64,000 nt of DNA from Calothrix sp. PCC 7716 (GCF_019977735.1 NZ_AP025018.1:6700580-6764579); one strand, 5' to 3'; counted from the first letter of the stretch, positions 18,801 to 27,071 are shown. Numbers and translations are program-made. Notes: a model not told the origin generated them from the sequence alone.

Positions 18801-19092
18801 CAATATCTTTTATATTAGAGTAATGCCCGTATACTTCTTGTTTTTTTTCCTGTGTTAGTAACTGTTTAATTTGTGCATCAGTTGCATCATTTAATTCTGG
18901 TAAAAAACCTACAGCAATTGGGCATGTTTCAAGTGCTTCGTCCTCGTCTTCACCAGGACGTAAATACCAGAAGTTACCACTTTGTGGGTCACGTTGTACA
19001 ATCGGGTATCCTAATAATTCTTTTAATGCTGTAATACGATTTTGCTGATTACCCGCTGAAATCGCGCGCAAGTTTTCCTTGGTGAAAGTCAT
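15886..19092 (-). CDS. ISP-type N6-adenine DNA methyltransferase with specificity domain
   Basis: The 1068 residues comprise an N-terminal helical region, the coupler-like YEDFLAAYKPQMRERRGVYY, the SAM-binding motif I DPACGTG (396-402), the catalytic motif IV NPPY (523-526), and a long C-terminal part typical of the target-recognition region of type ISP enzymes such as LlaBIII (VTDAPVDCHLLE, YPLYLYQRDTS-like, ending in a helical bundle). ISP enzymes normally carry their own nuclease and helicase; here these are supplied by the downstream PLD-SNF2 gene. The gene is first in the operon and is preceded by an XRE regulator 192 nt upstream. It should both protect and mark host DNA. Confidence 0.88.
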   Translation of the reverse strand: MTFTKENLRAISAGNQQNRITALKELLGYPIVQRDPQSGNFWYLRPGEDEDEALETCPIAVGFLPELNDATDAQIKQLLTQEKKQEVYGHYSNIKDIVNKPVMYLLLPTQESSGRIPLVLPTEGGLRKNQIQTFEWNDSQLIGRLERLRQGKLTIAQRGICPVPQVDWIFYEPVKTASELARALAEAARRIEHAIPKVYQAEGKDGYLHNLLKKFQKELLPTLQLTSDNEKDYSFADIYAQTIAYGLFTARVFSYIKDKKANKTKETDFNRQYAWQQLPETNPFLRKLFEDVSKQSANKLGEELVGAVADIFSILRAAKMDAILSDFEMKMNREDIVIRFYEDFLAAYKPQMRERRGVYYTPEPVVSYMVRSVDILLKKKFNKPLGLADPEVMILDPACGTGTYLLWVCQLIYQRFQSCPEALTEGLEDKSWSGYVTKRLLPRIFGFELLMAPYAIAHLKLGLFLEETGYLFNSGKRLSVYLTNTLDDAVRKTDTLFEEFIAQEADQATEIKRDLPIMVVLGNPPYSANSANTGEWASNLVRNNYYPKDEIKEHNPKLLLDDYVKFIRFAQWRIEQTGYGILSFITNHGYIDNPTFRGMRKSLMQTFDSIYTLDIHGNSKRKEKSPDGSKDENVFDIQQGVAIGTFVKFINDEHKQDNIYHLDLWGNTNTKLKWLSQNNFSNINWNSLTPRLPFCLFYPQNNDITLEYENYWKITEIMPLNSIGIKTHRDHFVIDFDELELYKRIQKFRNLKFTNDEIKIQYLLKDTRDWKLNDNRLSLAKIQNWEKYLTKCLYRPFDKRAYYYHDFVVEHPKNDVMQHMLEDNLCFLTNRQIKIDSIYHTWVTDAPVDCHLLETANAAMYAFPLYLYQRDTSSKKSIFTEYKRPNLSDNFLSAITCKLSYTPTPEAIFYYIYAIFHSPSYRTRYADSLKTDFPRVPLTSNNELFCQLAEYGEELVALHLMKSPNLDKHITKFVESKGNRAVDPGHPKYSNGAVTINKLEDKFTGVPEEVWNFHVGGYQVCQKWLKDRKGRRLSDEDIQHYQRIVVALKETIALMKKIDDAIPGFPIQ

Positions 19093-19284
19093 AAAACACC
19101 AACCCTATATATATTATGAAATAACTAGCAATGTCAAATATGCAGCGCAAGATATCTGCAAATAAAGCAGAATCTACAAATATACATCTACAAGTAATAA
19201 CACCTGTAAAATGCGTCTAATGCTGAAGGGCATTAGTAACAAAGAATAACTATAAATTTTTACCAAATTTTAATAGGAATTTTT

Positions 19285-19527
19285 TTAGGACACCGAATAT
19301 TTAGTAAGTAATTCTTTTCCTCTGGTACCAAGCTCAAGAAGTTTATGTTCAATGAGTTTAAATGCCATCGGGGATGGTTTGGAGTGTCCATTTTCCCAGC
19401 GGTTGACGGTGGGGTATGTGACTCCAACAAATGCCGCGAACTGTTCTTGCGTAAGTTCGCATAGAAGACGCAATTCACGAATGAATTGTCCAACTTCTGG
19501 TTGTTTGGTTATTAACTTGTGCTTCAT
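19285..19527 (-). CDS. XRE-family transcriptional regulator
   Basis: This small 80-residue protein is almost entirely one helix-turn-helix domain: QFIRELRLLCELTQEQFAAF, VGVTYPTVNRWENGHSKPSP, then a helical tail. It precedes the methyltransferase-helicase operon on the same strand. Its size and position are like those of C-protein controllers of restriction-modification systems, so it probably times expression of the nuclease partner. The helix-turn-helix is clear; the control role is inferred. Confidence 0.85.
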   Translation of the reverse strand: MKHKLITKQPEVGQFIRELRLLCELTQEQFAAFVGVTYPTVNRWENGHSKPSPMAFKLIEHKLLELGTRGKELLTKYSVS

Positions 19528-20611
19528 TTAACTCTCTACGAAAGGGCGTAGTGGGTAGTTAGTGCAAGATATATTATTTGATATATCGAACATTATAATC
19601 ACAGAAAATTTTTAAGCCATCAGAAATAACCGAGGGTATTTAATTGGCGCCTTAATAGTGCTGATGTTTCTGATTCAAACATTTATACCCTGTAAGTTTG
19701 AATCGAAAAGCTTATAGCAGTACAGTTTTGTACACTAAATTAAACTTTATTAGTGGTTACTACTAAGTAATTTCAGTAAAGGTAAAATCACTTAGATAAC
19801 TTGTAATTCTTGCTAAATAATCAGTAATGATTACTTTGATTATTTAGTTTAACTTTGGGCAAATATCTCCTAGTGATGATAAGTGAACTTACACAGAAAT
19901 GTAAAGTATCCTAAGCAAGTTGCACACCAGCAATTGTCAATTGCCGCTCTATTAAACTAGCTAGAAGTCAGCATATTTGCTGAGTTTTCGCAAGCTGGTT
20001 GATTATATAGAGTAATGTGTCATCTGATATGTTCCCAGTCTAGTGGAAAATTCTGATATTAACTAGTTTTATTAAATACCTCTTGTCAAGTGATTTTTAA
20101 AACTAAGTACTTATGCTTGTACTATACAGGCGCCTTATCTATAAAGGCATAGCAAGCGATATGTAGCTGCTCTTGAGGTTACTGAAAATATATTTCGTTA
20201 GAGAAAAAGTTGGTTATTGTTCTCTGAAAATAAAACCAACAAATTCTTCCGGCGCCGTCAAATATTCGATGGCTCGTCTTATCTCATGACAGGCGCCTAT
20301 ATAGGTCTTCCATTCTCTCTCCCCTGTAGATATTTACCTAGTATAGGCGCCACTTTCTGTTATAAACGGCTTACACTTATAGACAGGCGCCTTCAAACAA
20401 TCATGATATATATAGATATACATCGTCTTCACTTAAATTATTGAGTGTTTATCAAAGATACTTTACAGGCCGCGCGCTTGAAATTGGCAACAGTACAATT
20501 TTACTGACTAATTGTCCTCCCAATTTAATACATCAAGCACTTCCTTATACCATCACAGCAATTTAATTGTCTTATCTCGATTCTATCTCCCAGTAGATAC
20601 CCTATAAGCTT
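19528..20611. other. Long intergenic region rich in GGCGCC
   Basis: About 1.1 kb without a convincing gene. GGCGCC occurs near 19645, 20130, 20250, 20292, 20345 and 20386, often as CAGGCGCC followed by AT-rich TATATA or GTACTTA motifs. An open frame at 20217-20444 simply runs across these words. The right end holds the first copy of a 36-bp direct repeat (20451-20486). Confidence 0.6.
20451..20486. repeat. 36-bp direct repeat, left copy
   Basis: ATCAAAGATACTTTAC, three variable bases, CCGCGCGCTTGAAATTG. The right copy is at 22646-22681, 33 of 36 bases identical, same orientation. The two enclose three genes (20612-22580). Confidence 0.8.
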
Positions 20612-21112
20612 TTACACATCCAATCTTTGCCAAATCCACTTGTCGCTCTCGATAACGTTTTTACTTTCGCTGTAACCAAGCCACATACCATTCATATGCT
20701 CATTATCTTGGGAAATAAGCATTTTGAATGCTCCGTGAACATGAGAACGACGATTCGGGTGAAACCAAATGCCTGTGAAATAGCGACTATCTTGTACACT
20801 TCCGCGAAGTCTTAAGGGAAATTTCTGTTCAACTTTCTTAGCTGTGGGGTGGTTGTCTGGGTACGGAACAATACGACCAACAACAACTCCAAACAGCTCT
20901 GATACCTCGATTGCTTCAATATAAGGAGTTTGTTGCTGTCCATAGTAAAACGTTGCTAGCCAAAGACCTTTAACTCCTTCATCCTGTTTAGAACCTAATT
21001 GCGATACAAACGGGGCAAGCCAGTTTTTTAGCGTTTCACTCATGAAGAGTGTAATCACAATCGACACAATTGATCCAGCCACCCAATTCAACAGCAATAA
21101 TACTACTTCCAT
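20612..21112 (-). CDS. Membrane-anchored beta-rich protein, hypothetical
   Basis: The 166 residues start with one or two hydrophobic segments (LLLLNWVAGSIVSIVITLFM, about 4-23). A soluble beta-rich domain follows, with evenly spaced aromatic/Gly patterns: GLWLATFYYG, FTGIWFHPN, HGAFKMLIS, MNGMWLGYSES, WIWQRL. Short proteins with an N-terminal membrane anchor and a small beta-barrel include the CBASS effector Cap15. The resemblance is architectural only, and no cyclase gene is nearby. Transcription is leftward, together with the KTSC gene upstream. Confidence 0.55.
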   Translation of the reverse strand: MEVVLLLLNWVAGSIVSIVITLFMSETLKNWLAPFVSQLGSKQDEGVKGLWLATFYYGQQQTPYIEAIEVSELFGVVVGRIVPYPDNHPTAKKVEQKFPLRLRGSVQDSRYFTGIWFHPNRRSHVHGAFKMLISQDNEHMNGMWLGYSESKNVIESDKWIWQRLDV

Positions 21113-21251
21113 TTATCCTATCACTGATAAAAAATGTTCTCTAAAATTTTAAAAGTTAAGGGTTTTCTTTAATAGTAAGTATTATACTGAAAGATTATTA
21201 TATGCAAAATTAAATACTATATATAGCAAGATAACGGCGCCCTTTTAACTC

Positions 21252-21461
21252 TTAGCTTATTCTTTGGTAAGAGTAATTGTTTTTGATATAAACATGAAAG
21301 AACTTACAATGTGACAAGGCGCCCATCAACCCTTGGTAAACAGATAGTGGAACTCGTGAATATTGATATACACCCCCACTATGAAACTCAATTTCAAGCG
21401 TGCAAGTAGCTTCGTCATAGCCAAAGCTTTGTAAACCGCTTGATATAACTGGTATTGGCAT
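21252..21461 (-). CDS. KTSC domain protein
   Basis: This 69-residue protein is a single KTSC domain: SGLQSFGYDEATCTLEIEF, the SGGVYQYSRVP turn, and the C-terminal FFHVYIKNNYSYQRI. KTSC domains are small single-domain proteins or sit at the end of lysyl-tRNA synthetase-like proteins; their role is unclear. The gene is 69 nt from the divergent gene at 21531, and the two may share a promoter region. Confidence 0.75.
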   Translation of the reverse strand: MPIPVISSGLQSFGYDEATCTLEIEFHSGGVYQYSRVPLSVYQGLMGALSHCKFFHVYIKNNYSYQRIS

Positions 21462-21530
21462 ACCCCAAAATTAATTTGTTAATATTGAGGTTAAAGTTAC
21501 CCATAGCTTTAAGAGAAAAGCAAAAGTTTT

Positions 21531-22580
21531 ATGAGAGAAACAAGCCTTGTAGTAGACCCTGGTTTTGTGCATCATAGAAAAATCGAAGCAATCCTGGGAC
21601 AAACAGGAACAGAAATAATTAGTAAAGAAATTGAAAGGATTCCTTCACAAACTCCTAACTGGAGGAAGGAAGTTATAATAAGCCATATATATTCAAGAAT
21701 TACCTTAGATTTTTGTAGAGTCAATGAAATTAAGACATTACAACAAGTATTGTTTGATGAAAACGGTCAACTCTTCTGCTCTATCGTTAACGTTCTACCT
21801 TGTAAAGAAATTTATGAATCCAAACGTGTAATTATTAAGTGCAAAAGCATTGATGACATTAATTATAAAGTTGAATTTCATATAACATCTGATAAAGTTT
21901 GGTCTGAAACTTTAAAGTCAGGCTTGTATCAAGGTGGTGATTTTGCAATAGTGGCACAGTATAATAGTAGAGATGATAACACGTTAATATTTCATCCTCT
22001 GTTAATTGGTTATCCATATTTAGCTGATGTGAAAACAGGAGATTTATCATGGAATAAATATACAGATTTTTATCAGCTTCATCTTGAGGATTTCACAGAG
22101 TTTGAGATAGTTAAACAACATCCGTTACCAAGTTCAACTGAAGAAATGAAATTTATTCATGAAAATGTATTTAAGCAATGTTTGGGTAGGATATTAACGG
22201 AGTCAACTCCGAAAGATTGGGGTGGGGAATCATCTGATTTCTTCACTTCTCATCTTCATATTCAAGGGCGTAGGCTATCGGCTGCTTTTCTTTTAAAGGG
22301 ACCAGCAAAATACTCACCAATGACACTCAAGCACTTGGGTAAAAATGGTGATCAAATAGTGAGATTATCTAAAGAGCCTGCTAACGTTTTAGTCATTCAA
22401 CACTGTCATGATATATTGCCACCCGTCATAGAAACACTTAGGGTTTTTGCTACCCAACCTTCTAAACCACGACATTACTGTTTTATAGATGGTCGAGAAT
22501 CATTAAGAATGCTAAAAGCATTTAATTTGGTTGATTGGGCTATTGAAGAATCCACTAAACTTGGTCGAGAAAAAAAATAG
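21531..22580 (+). CDS. Hypothetical protein with nuclease-like C-terminal region
   Basis: I do not recognise the family of this 349-residue protein. The first ~190 residues are mixed alpha/beta. The last 150 show GESSDFFTSHLHIQGRRLSA followed by AFLLKGP, then HLGKNGDQIVRLSKEPANVLVIQ and HYCFIDGRESLRMLKAF. The spacing of acidic residues before a hydrophobic strand ending in LK is like that of PD-(D/E)XK nucleases, but the match is loose. It lies with the KTSC and beta-rich membrane genes inside 36-bp direct repeats, which suggests a travelling gene set. A role in defence is a guess from context. Confidence 0.5.
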   Translation: MRETSLVVDPGFVHHRKIEAILGQTGTEIISKEIERIPSQTPNWRKEVIISHIYSRITLDFCRVNEIKTLQQVLFDENGQLFCSIVNVLPCKEIYESKRVIIKCKSIDDINYKVEFHITSDKVWSETLKSGLYQGGDFAIVAQYNSRDDNTLIFHPLLIGYPYLADVKTGDLSWNKYTDFYQLHLEDFTEFEIVKQHPLPSSTEEMKFIHENVFKQCLGRILTESTPKDWGGESSDFFTSHLHIQGRRLSAAFLLKGPAKYSPMTLKHLGKNGDQIVRLSKEPANVLVIQHCHDILPPVIETLRVFATQPSKPRHYCFIDGRESLRMLKAFNLVDWAIEESTKLGREKK

Positions 22581-23061
22581 CTTAAACTCATTATCTAAAC
22601 TCAACTCTTTTCTTGCTACAATATTACTACATAAATATTTTCTTAATCAAAGATACTTTACGACCCGCGCGCTTGAAATTGATACTGGCGCCCCTCGCTT
22701 GTCTTCATGCCAAATGTGCAGTTGTAGACGAGGAACGGTTGTTTGTAATTTCTGCGAATTTTATGCTGATCTGCACATGAGTGTAATATCGAGGCTGGTG
22801 TGCTTCCAATCGTCGTGCTGTTGCAACTAAGGCAATGCACGCGCAGTTTGAGACGTTGGTAGATAGGGGAGTGTTGCGAAGGGCGCCGGGGATATAGTGA
22901 GTTTTGAGCGGCGCCTAATATGTTTTTTAAGTTTAGCAAAAATTTATTTTTTCTACACAGAAAAATTATGGTTATATTTTAATAATCTTTTATTCTTACA
23001 TTAATATGTATAATATGCCTCCTGTAAGTTTACTATTTGAGCAAGCAAGATTAGTGAATGT
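22581..23061. other. Intergenic region
   Basis: Contains the right 36-bp direct repeat and GGCGCC near 22687, 22883 and 22911. Open frames on both strands at 22531-22939 have no sensible composition, and I reject them as genes. Confidence 0.55.
22646..22681. repeat. 36-bp direct repeat, right copy
   Basis: Matches 20451-20486 except for three adjacent bases in the middle. The repeat-to-repeat distance is 2195 bp. Confidence 0.8.
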
Positions 23062-23595
23062 ATGTATAGAGATTACTATCAAGAACCTATTTTTGAAGAT
23101 AGAATTAGAAATTTAGCTACGAATATTCAGATTAAAGATTTGCCATCAGTTTCAATTAAACTCAAAAAACAATTACCTATAATATCAGCTATATACTTTG
23201 TTTTATCAGAGTCAGAAATTTTATATATTGGTAAGTCATTAAACTTAAATAATAGATGGAAAACTCATCACAGAAGGTTTGATTTTCTAAGATATGAAAA
23301 TATTACAATATACTGGTATCAGTATACTGAGATTGAAACTTTAATAGAATTAGAAGCTTATTTAATTTCAAAATATTCTCCTAAAATTAATAACTCTAAA
23401 ATAGATAAAGATTTAGGAGCAGAAATAAGATTAGAATCGTTCCTTGACAATGACTCTATTGAAGTCATGAAAAATATAGCGGCTTCTAGAAAACAAAGTT
23501 TATCAACGTTTATCGAAAATTTATTGTTTCAGGAAATTTGCAAATATCGTAATTTTAATAAAAAAAAAAAACAAAGAGCCATTATTAAATGTTGA
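23062..23595 (+). CDS. GIY-YIG nuclease-domain protein
   Basis: The 177 residues contain a GIY-YIG-like core: AIYFVLSESEILYIGKSLNL, the NNRWKTHHRR helix with its Arg, and LIELEAYLISKYSPKINN carrying the catalytic Glu and the closing P-x-x-N. The C-terminal helical tail (VMKNIAASRKQSLSTFIENLL) resembles a ribbon-helix-helix or ParD-like segment and may bind DNA. The protein is free-standing, with no intron or homing context. It could act in mobile DNA or repair. The nuclease fold is clear, the role unknown. Confidence 0.8.
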   Translation: MYRDYYQEPIFEDRIRNLATNIQIKDLPSVSIKLKKQLPIISAIYFVLSESEILYIGKSLNLNNRWKTHHRRFDFLRYENITIYWYQYTEIETLIELEAYLISKYSPKINNSKIDKDLGAEIRLESFLDNDSIEVMKNIAASRKQSLSTFIENLLFQEICKYRNFNKKKKQRAIIKC

Positions 23596-23668
23596 TTTAC
23601 TTTCATATTTTGACGAAAATTAGAATATAACCGTAATCGGCGCCCACACCAAACAACAGGCGCCCAAA

Positions 23669-24472
23669 CTACTGGTTCTTCATCGCTTCCACTACCCGCT
23701 TCACAGCTTTTTTGGTGAATAAAGAAAAATCTCCTTTAATAATCCAATCCAAATAGCCTGGGTCAGTCGCATAAACTTCTACTAAAGTTTTACCGTTGTA
23801 CTTGCCGAAAGCTAGCGTCTCTACGTGTGAATCGTTATAGACTATTCTTCTTGTAGGGTCGAGTAAATCAAACGGTGTGAAAGCAGCTAAAACATCCGTA
23901 TCATTTTGGATTGGATGGTACGAATTACCATTATTGTCCTCTAGTTCAACATTCTCATACTTTTGAAGCTGTGATTTGAAAACTTCGTAAGTAGCACGAA
24001 TGTCATTTGCAGCATTATGGGCGCCGTCCAATTCCTGACCACAGTAGTACTTATATGCTGCTTTCAGGTTACGAGGTTCCATCTTATGGAAAATGGTTTG
24101 AACATCAATAAACTTCCTACCTTCAAGTTTAAAGTCTATTCCTACACGTAGAAACTCAGCTACCAGTAAGGGGATATCAAACTTATTTGAGTTGTATCCT
24201 GCCAAGTCACAATCATCAATAAAATATACGATACCAGGTGCAATATCAAAAAATGTCTTCTTACCAACCACATCTTTGTCGTAAATACCATGCACTTGCG
24301 AAGCTTCAACAGGTATAGGAATAGTTGGGTTAAGTATTTGCTGCTTTAGTTTCTCTGTACCATCTGGGAACACCTTCAGCACTGCAATTTGTACAATGCG
24401 GTCAGTAGATATATTTGTTCCAGTTGTTTCTAAATCGATAAACGCGAGTGGACGCGCTAAGTTTAATTTCAT
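23669..24472 (-). CDS. DnaQ/exonuclease X-like 3'-5' exonuclease
   Basis: The 267-residue protein is a DEDDh exonuclease: Exo I FIDLETTGTN (D, E), Exo II AGYNSNKFDIPLL, Exo III HNAANDIRATYEV (H, D). A C-terminal extension, AFGKYNGKTLVEVYATDPGYLDWIIKG, is the short ExoX-like C-terminal domain often found with these enzymes. It would remove 3' ends of single-stranded DNA or RNA in repair or recombination. Two GGCGCC words sit just after its stop codon. The gene stands alone on the minus strand. Confidence 0.88.
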   Translation of the reverse strand: MKLNLARPLAFIDLETTGTNISTDRIVQIAVLKVFPDGTEKLKQQILNPTIPIPVEASQVHGIYDKDVVGKKTFFDIAPGIVYFIDDCDLAGYNSNKFDIPLLVAEFLRVGIDFKLEGRKFIDVQTIFHKMEPRNLKAAYKYYCGQELDGAHNAANDIRATYEVFKSQLQKYENVELEDNNGNSYHPIQNDTDVLAAFTPFDLLDPTRRIVYNDSHVETLAFGKYNGKTLVEVYATDPGYLDWIIKGDFSLFTKKAVKRVVEAMKNQ

Positions 24473-24962
24473 TCTGGGTGTACCCTTTAAAAATAAATAG
24501 TTAATTTGAGTTATATTAAACTGGTGCAGACCAAGCTCATTTATAATTATTCAATACTTGAATACAATTGCTAAATTTCACTTCAGTCAAATAATCCAAA
24601 ATTTTCTCATATACATATCACCTTAACAAATCTATTGTTCTGTCTCATGTATAAAACTTCAAATCATATATGTTTATTCGTAAAGTTTATATAAAATGTA
24701 CATCAAGGCTTTTTGAATAAAATCTGTTGAAATAAAAATTTATATAACACTGTTACAGGCGCCTACAAAGCTTACTCAAAATATTAGAGTATTTGTACTG
24801 TAAAAATTACGTTAAGGTTTTAATTGCTGCTTTTGTTTCATAACAGGCGCCTATATATAGATACGCCCTTCATTTTCCAAGACAGGCGCCTCTCTATGTG
24901 AATCACTTGTACTAGCACAGGCGCCGTTTCCATATTGAGAAAACCAAAACCATATGCTCTCC
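24473..24962. repeat. Intergenic cluster of CAGGCGCC words
   Basis: No gene. CAGGCGCC occurs at about 24758, 24845, 24883 and 24918, separated by short AT-rich stretches with TATATAGATAC or TGTACTAGC motifs. It belongs to the window-wide GGCGCC repeat pattern. Confidence 0.6.
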
Positions 24963-25262
24963 TCATGGTTGTTTCAAAATGTCCTTAATAGCCAAGCAAC
25001 CAACGAACAATAACATCAAAAACTGTGCAAATTGGAAACCTACATCCAGGCGCCAGCCTTGAAATATCATTATAAAACCGTTGAGTAATAGTGCAGATGC
25101 TCCAATTACCAATTGCGCTATATCCAAAGTAGAGGCTGTGCCCTGATTAAACTTGTTTAGGCAGAATATTAGATAAGTAAGACCAGCAATTACATAAATA
25201 ATACCTATACCACTGGCACCTGTATTTATTGGAGCAACATTAACTTGAGAGAAAATAATCAT
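24963..25262 (-). CDS. Ycf66-like small membrane protein
   Basis: The 99 residues form about three hydrophobic helices. The conserved IMIFQGWRLDVGFQFAQFLM segment is the Ycf66 family signature, and the preceding ALLLNGF and following LLFVGCLAIKDIL also fit. Ycf66 proteins are restricted to cyanobacteria and plastids, are membrane located, and have no known function. This copy is shorter than the usual chromosomal form and lacks a hydrophilic tail. A paralog on accessory DNA is unusual. GGCGCC interrupts the codons at the QGWRL part without breaking the frame. Confidence 0.7.
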   Translation of the reverse strand: MIIFSQVNVAPINTGASGIGIIYVIAGLTYLIFCLNKFNQGTASTLDIAQLVIGASALLLNGFIMIFQGWRLDVGFQFAQFLMLLFVGCLAIKDILKQP

Positions 25263-25682
25263 CTCGGATGTCTCGAATGTACGCGCGTTATATATATAGT
25301 TCCCTGAATCGCTTCATCATATATAGGCGCCGTTTGACAAACTTGAACTATCAAAGCGAGTTCATTTACAAATAATACTCTTAACTATTGATTATGCATT
25401 AAAGGGTTGAGTGTTGATTTTGTAATACAGGCGCCACTCCAGAAATGAAGGACGAATGGCGCCCTAAACTGCATCAAAAGTAAATTGTTCTCATCCTCTC
25501 TGTATTTTCCCGGATTGAGGAGTAATCTTCCCGTAGCTGATATGTGGCGAGTAATCTATTATTTACCGTGCGCTTCGTGTTTCCTAGTTAACTACTTAAA
25601 GAGAAGTCGAAACTATTACCTCTAACTGACTACCTCAGTTAAAGGCACCATTTATAATTCATAGAATAATATCCTTAAGACA
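25263..25682. other. Intergenic region
   Basis: No gene. GGCGCC at 25328, 25432 and 25460. The last 100 bp before 25683 are AT-rich and may hold the promoter of the RNase III-like gene. Confidence 0.5.
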
Positions 25683-26363
25683 ATGGTACAATTTTATAAC
25701 TCTAGCACTGAACGTGAGCAAGACATTCAAGCGTTTTTAAAAATCATTGGTATTTCAGATTTAGATAAAGAACTAATAGAAATAAGTTTGATGCATCCGT
25801 CATACTTATATGAGTCAAATGTAGATAGAGAGAAAAAAGATTTACAGGAGAAAGAGTACAGGCGCCTAGCTCACTTGGGAGATGCCGTAATTGGCGCAAT
25901 TATTACAGATTATCTATATGAACAATACTCAGATTTAGCAGAGGGTGAACTAACTCAACTTAAACAACAACTGGTGGGTAAAGTGCAATTATCCGAGTTC
26001 GCTCGCCAAATAAGTTTACATCAATTTTGCTTGTTGGGTAAAAGTTTACAAGGAAGAAATTTAAATGAGCAAGGAAAGCTTTTTGCAGAAATGTTTGAAG
26101 CTGTATTTGGTGCAATATATTTAGGGTTAAAGCGTGACTTTTCTTCTTCTAAGTTATGGTTGATTGAGCGCTTGCTTGCGGATACATTAGATGAGATTAT
26201 TGATTTAAATGAAACAGATGATGAGGATAAATATGAAGATTCTGGTTATGTTTTAACTACAAGAGAATACCTGGACATGATTGGATTACACGACTTTCCT
26301 GATTATGGATGGGCGCTGTTCGTGTTGATGACGACTAACGTTAATAGGGTTTGTATGAGGTAA
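25683..26363 (+). CDS. Ribonuclease III-family protein without dsRNA-binding domain
   Basis: The 226 residues match the RNase III catalytic domain: MHPSYLYE, then EYRRLAHLGDAVIGAIITDY in place of the signature ERLEFLGDAVL, LAEGELTQLKQQLV, and LFAEMFEAVFGAIYL. The signature keeps the metal-binding Asp but has Ala where the signature Glu normally sits, and the second acidic pair reads E-x-x-E instead of D-x-x-E. No dsRNA-binding domain follows. Activity may therefore be altered or lost, and it could act as a dsRNA-binding or regulatory relative. The last ~15 residues after DYGWA look atypical and may result from a late frameshift. Confidence 0.8.
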   Translation: MVQFYNSSTEREQDIQAFLKIIGISDLDKELIEISLMHPSYLYESNVDREKKDLQEKEYRRLAHLGDAVIGAIITDYLYEQYSDLAEGELTQLKQQLVGKVQLSEFARQISLHQFCLLGKSLQGRNLNEQGKLFAEMFEAVFGAIYLGLKRDFSSSKLWLIERLLADTLDEIIDLNETDDEDKYEDSGYVLTTREYLDMIGLHDFPDYGWALFVLMTTNVNRVCMR

Positions 26364-26367
26364 AACA

Positions 26368-26427
26368 GGCGCCAATTTGATAAATACGCACGATACCTAA
26401 ATATCTAGGTACTTGGTAGCAGGCGCC
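26368..26427. repeat. GGCGCC-bounded tandem-octamer mini-repeat
   Basis: GGCGCC stands at both ends, and between them are units of the form AAATACGC, ACGATACC, then TATCTAGGTACTTG. The same layout occurs at 63415, 42554, 54328, 62265 and 38713. Confidence 0.7.
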
Positions 26428-26534
26428 ACTGTTAGGACTAATTATCAGTTTTTATAACTACCTCAGCATTTATTTACATACATTACAATTCAACAAGGCG
26501 CCTGTTTTCCTTACAAAATTTGGTAAAGGTATTT

Positions 26535-27071
26535 ATGAACATCATTACTACTCCAATTGCGAATAACCCTTTGACTATTGCATCATTTATAGCAGGTGCC
26601 ACACTTAGTAGCATCTTGATAGGTTGGTTGATAAAAACCGGAAGTTTACCGCTCAAAACGATGATGGCATACAGCGAGAAACAATTGCAGTTTATACGGG
26701 TTTGGGTAAAAATCGCTTTGGCGATTGGGGTAATTGTTCCATTTGTACTGTTAATAACTTTATGGTCGAATTCTATCGCGCGTCAATTTTTAGCCAGCTA
26801 TCTTGCAGTGGTTATAGTTCAATTAACCTGTGAAGCTAGCTTTAGTCGTTGGCTTGTCAAAAGTGTTGTTGTTGTTATTGGTACTATTTATACAATTTTT
26901 CGCCTGTGGCAAGTTTGGGAAGGACTGCACTTAACTTCTTACAGTCAACTTGAGCTAGGTTTATTATGGCTAGTTATGTTGTTCTGGATAGCAAATATAA
27001 TTATGCTAATTTTCATGGCTATCCCCACTATTCTTCCAGAAAAGAACGAAAATCAACCTTCTGAGCCTTGA
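26535..27071 (+). CDS. Hypothetical multi-pass membrane protein
   Basis: From the ATG at 26535 the protein has about 178 residues; a TTG at 26520 would add five. I chose 26535 because AAAGG precedes it at a good distance. About five hydrophobic helices are visible (ASFIAGATLSSILIGWLI, IALAIGVIVPFVLLITLW, FLASYLAVVIVQLT, VVVVIGTIYTIFRLW, LLWLVMLFWIANIIMLIFMA), with a short polar C-terminus. No family or catalytic residues are recognised. It lies between GGCGCC-rich spacers with no operon partner. Confidence 0.6.
   Translation: MNIITTPIANNPLTIASFIAGATLSSILIGWLIKTGSLPLKTMMAYSEKQLQFIRVWVKIALAIGVIVPFVLLITLWSNSIARQFLASYLAVVIVQLTCEASFSRWLVKSVVVVIGTIYTIFRLWQVWEGLHLTSYSQLELGLLWLVMLFWIANIIMLIFMAIPTILPEKNENQPSEP

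Noticed and set aside
20217-20444. 75-codon open frame on the plus strand
   Set aside because: It runs across four GGCGCC words in a repeat cluster, has no start signal and no protein-like pattern.
22658-22939. 93-codon minus-strand frame
   Set aside because: Composition is unlike protein, and it overlaps the 36-bp repeat and GGCGCC words.
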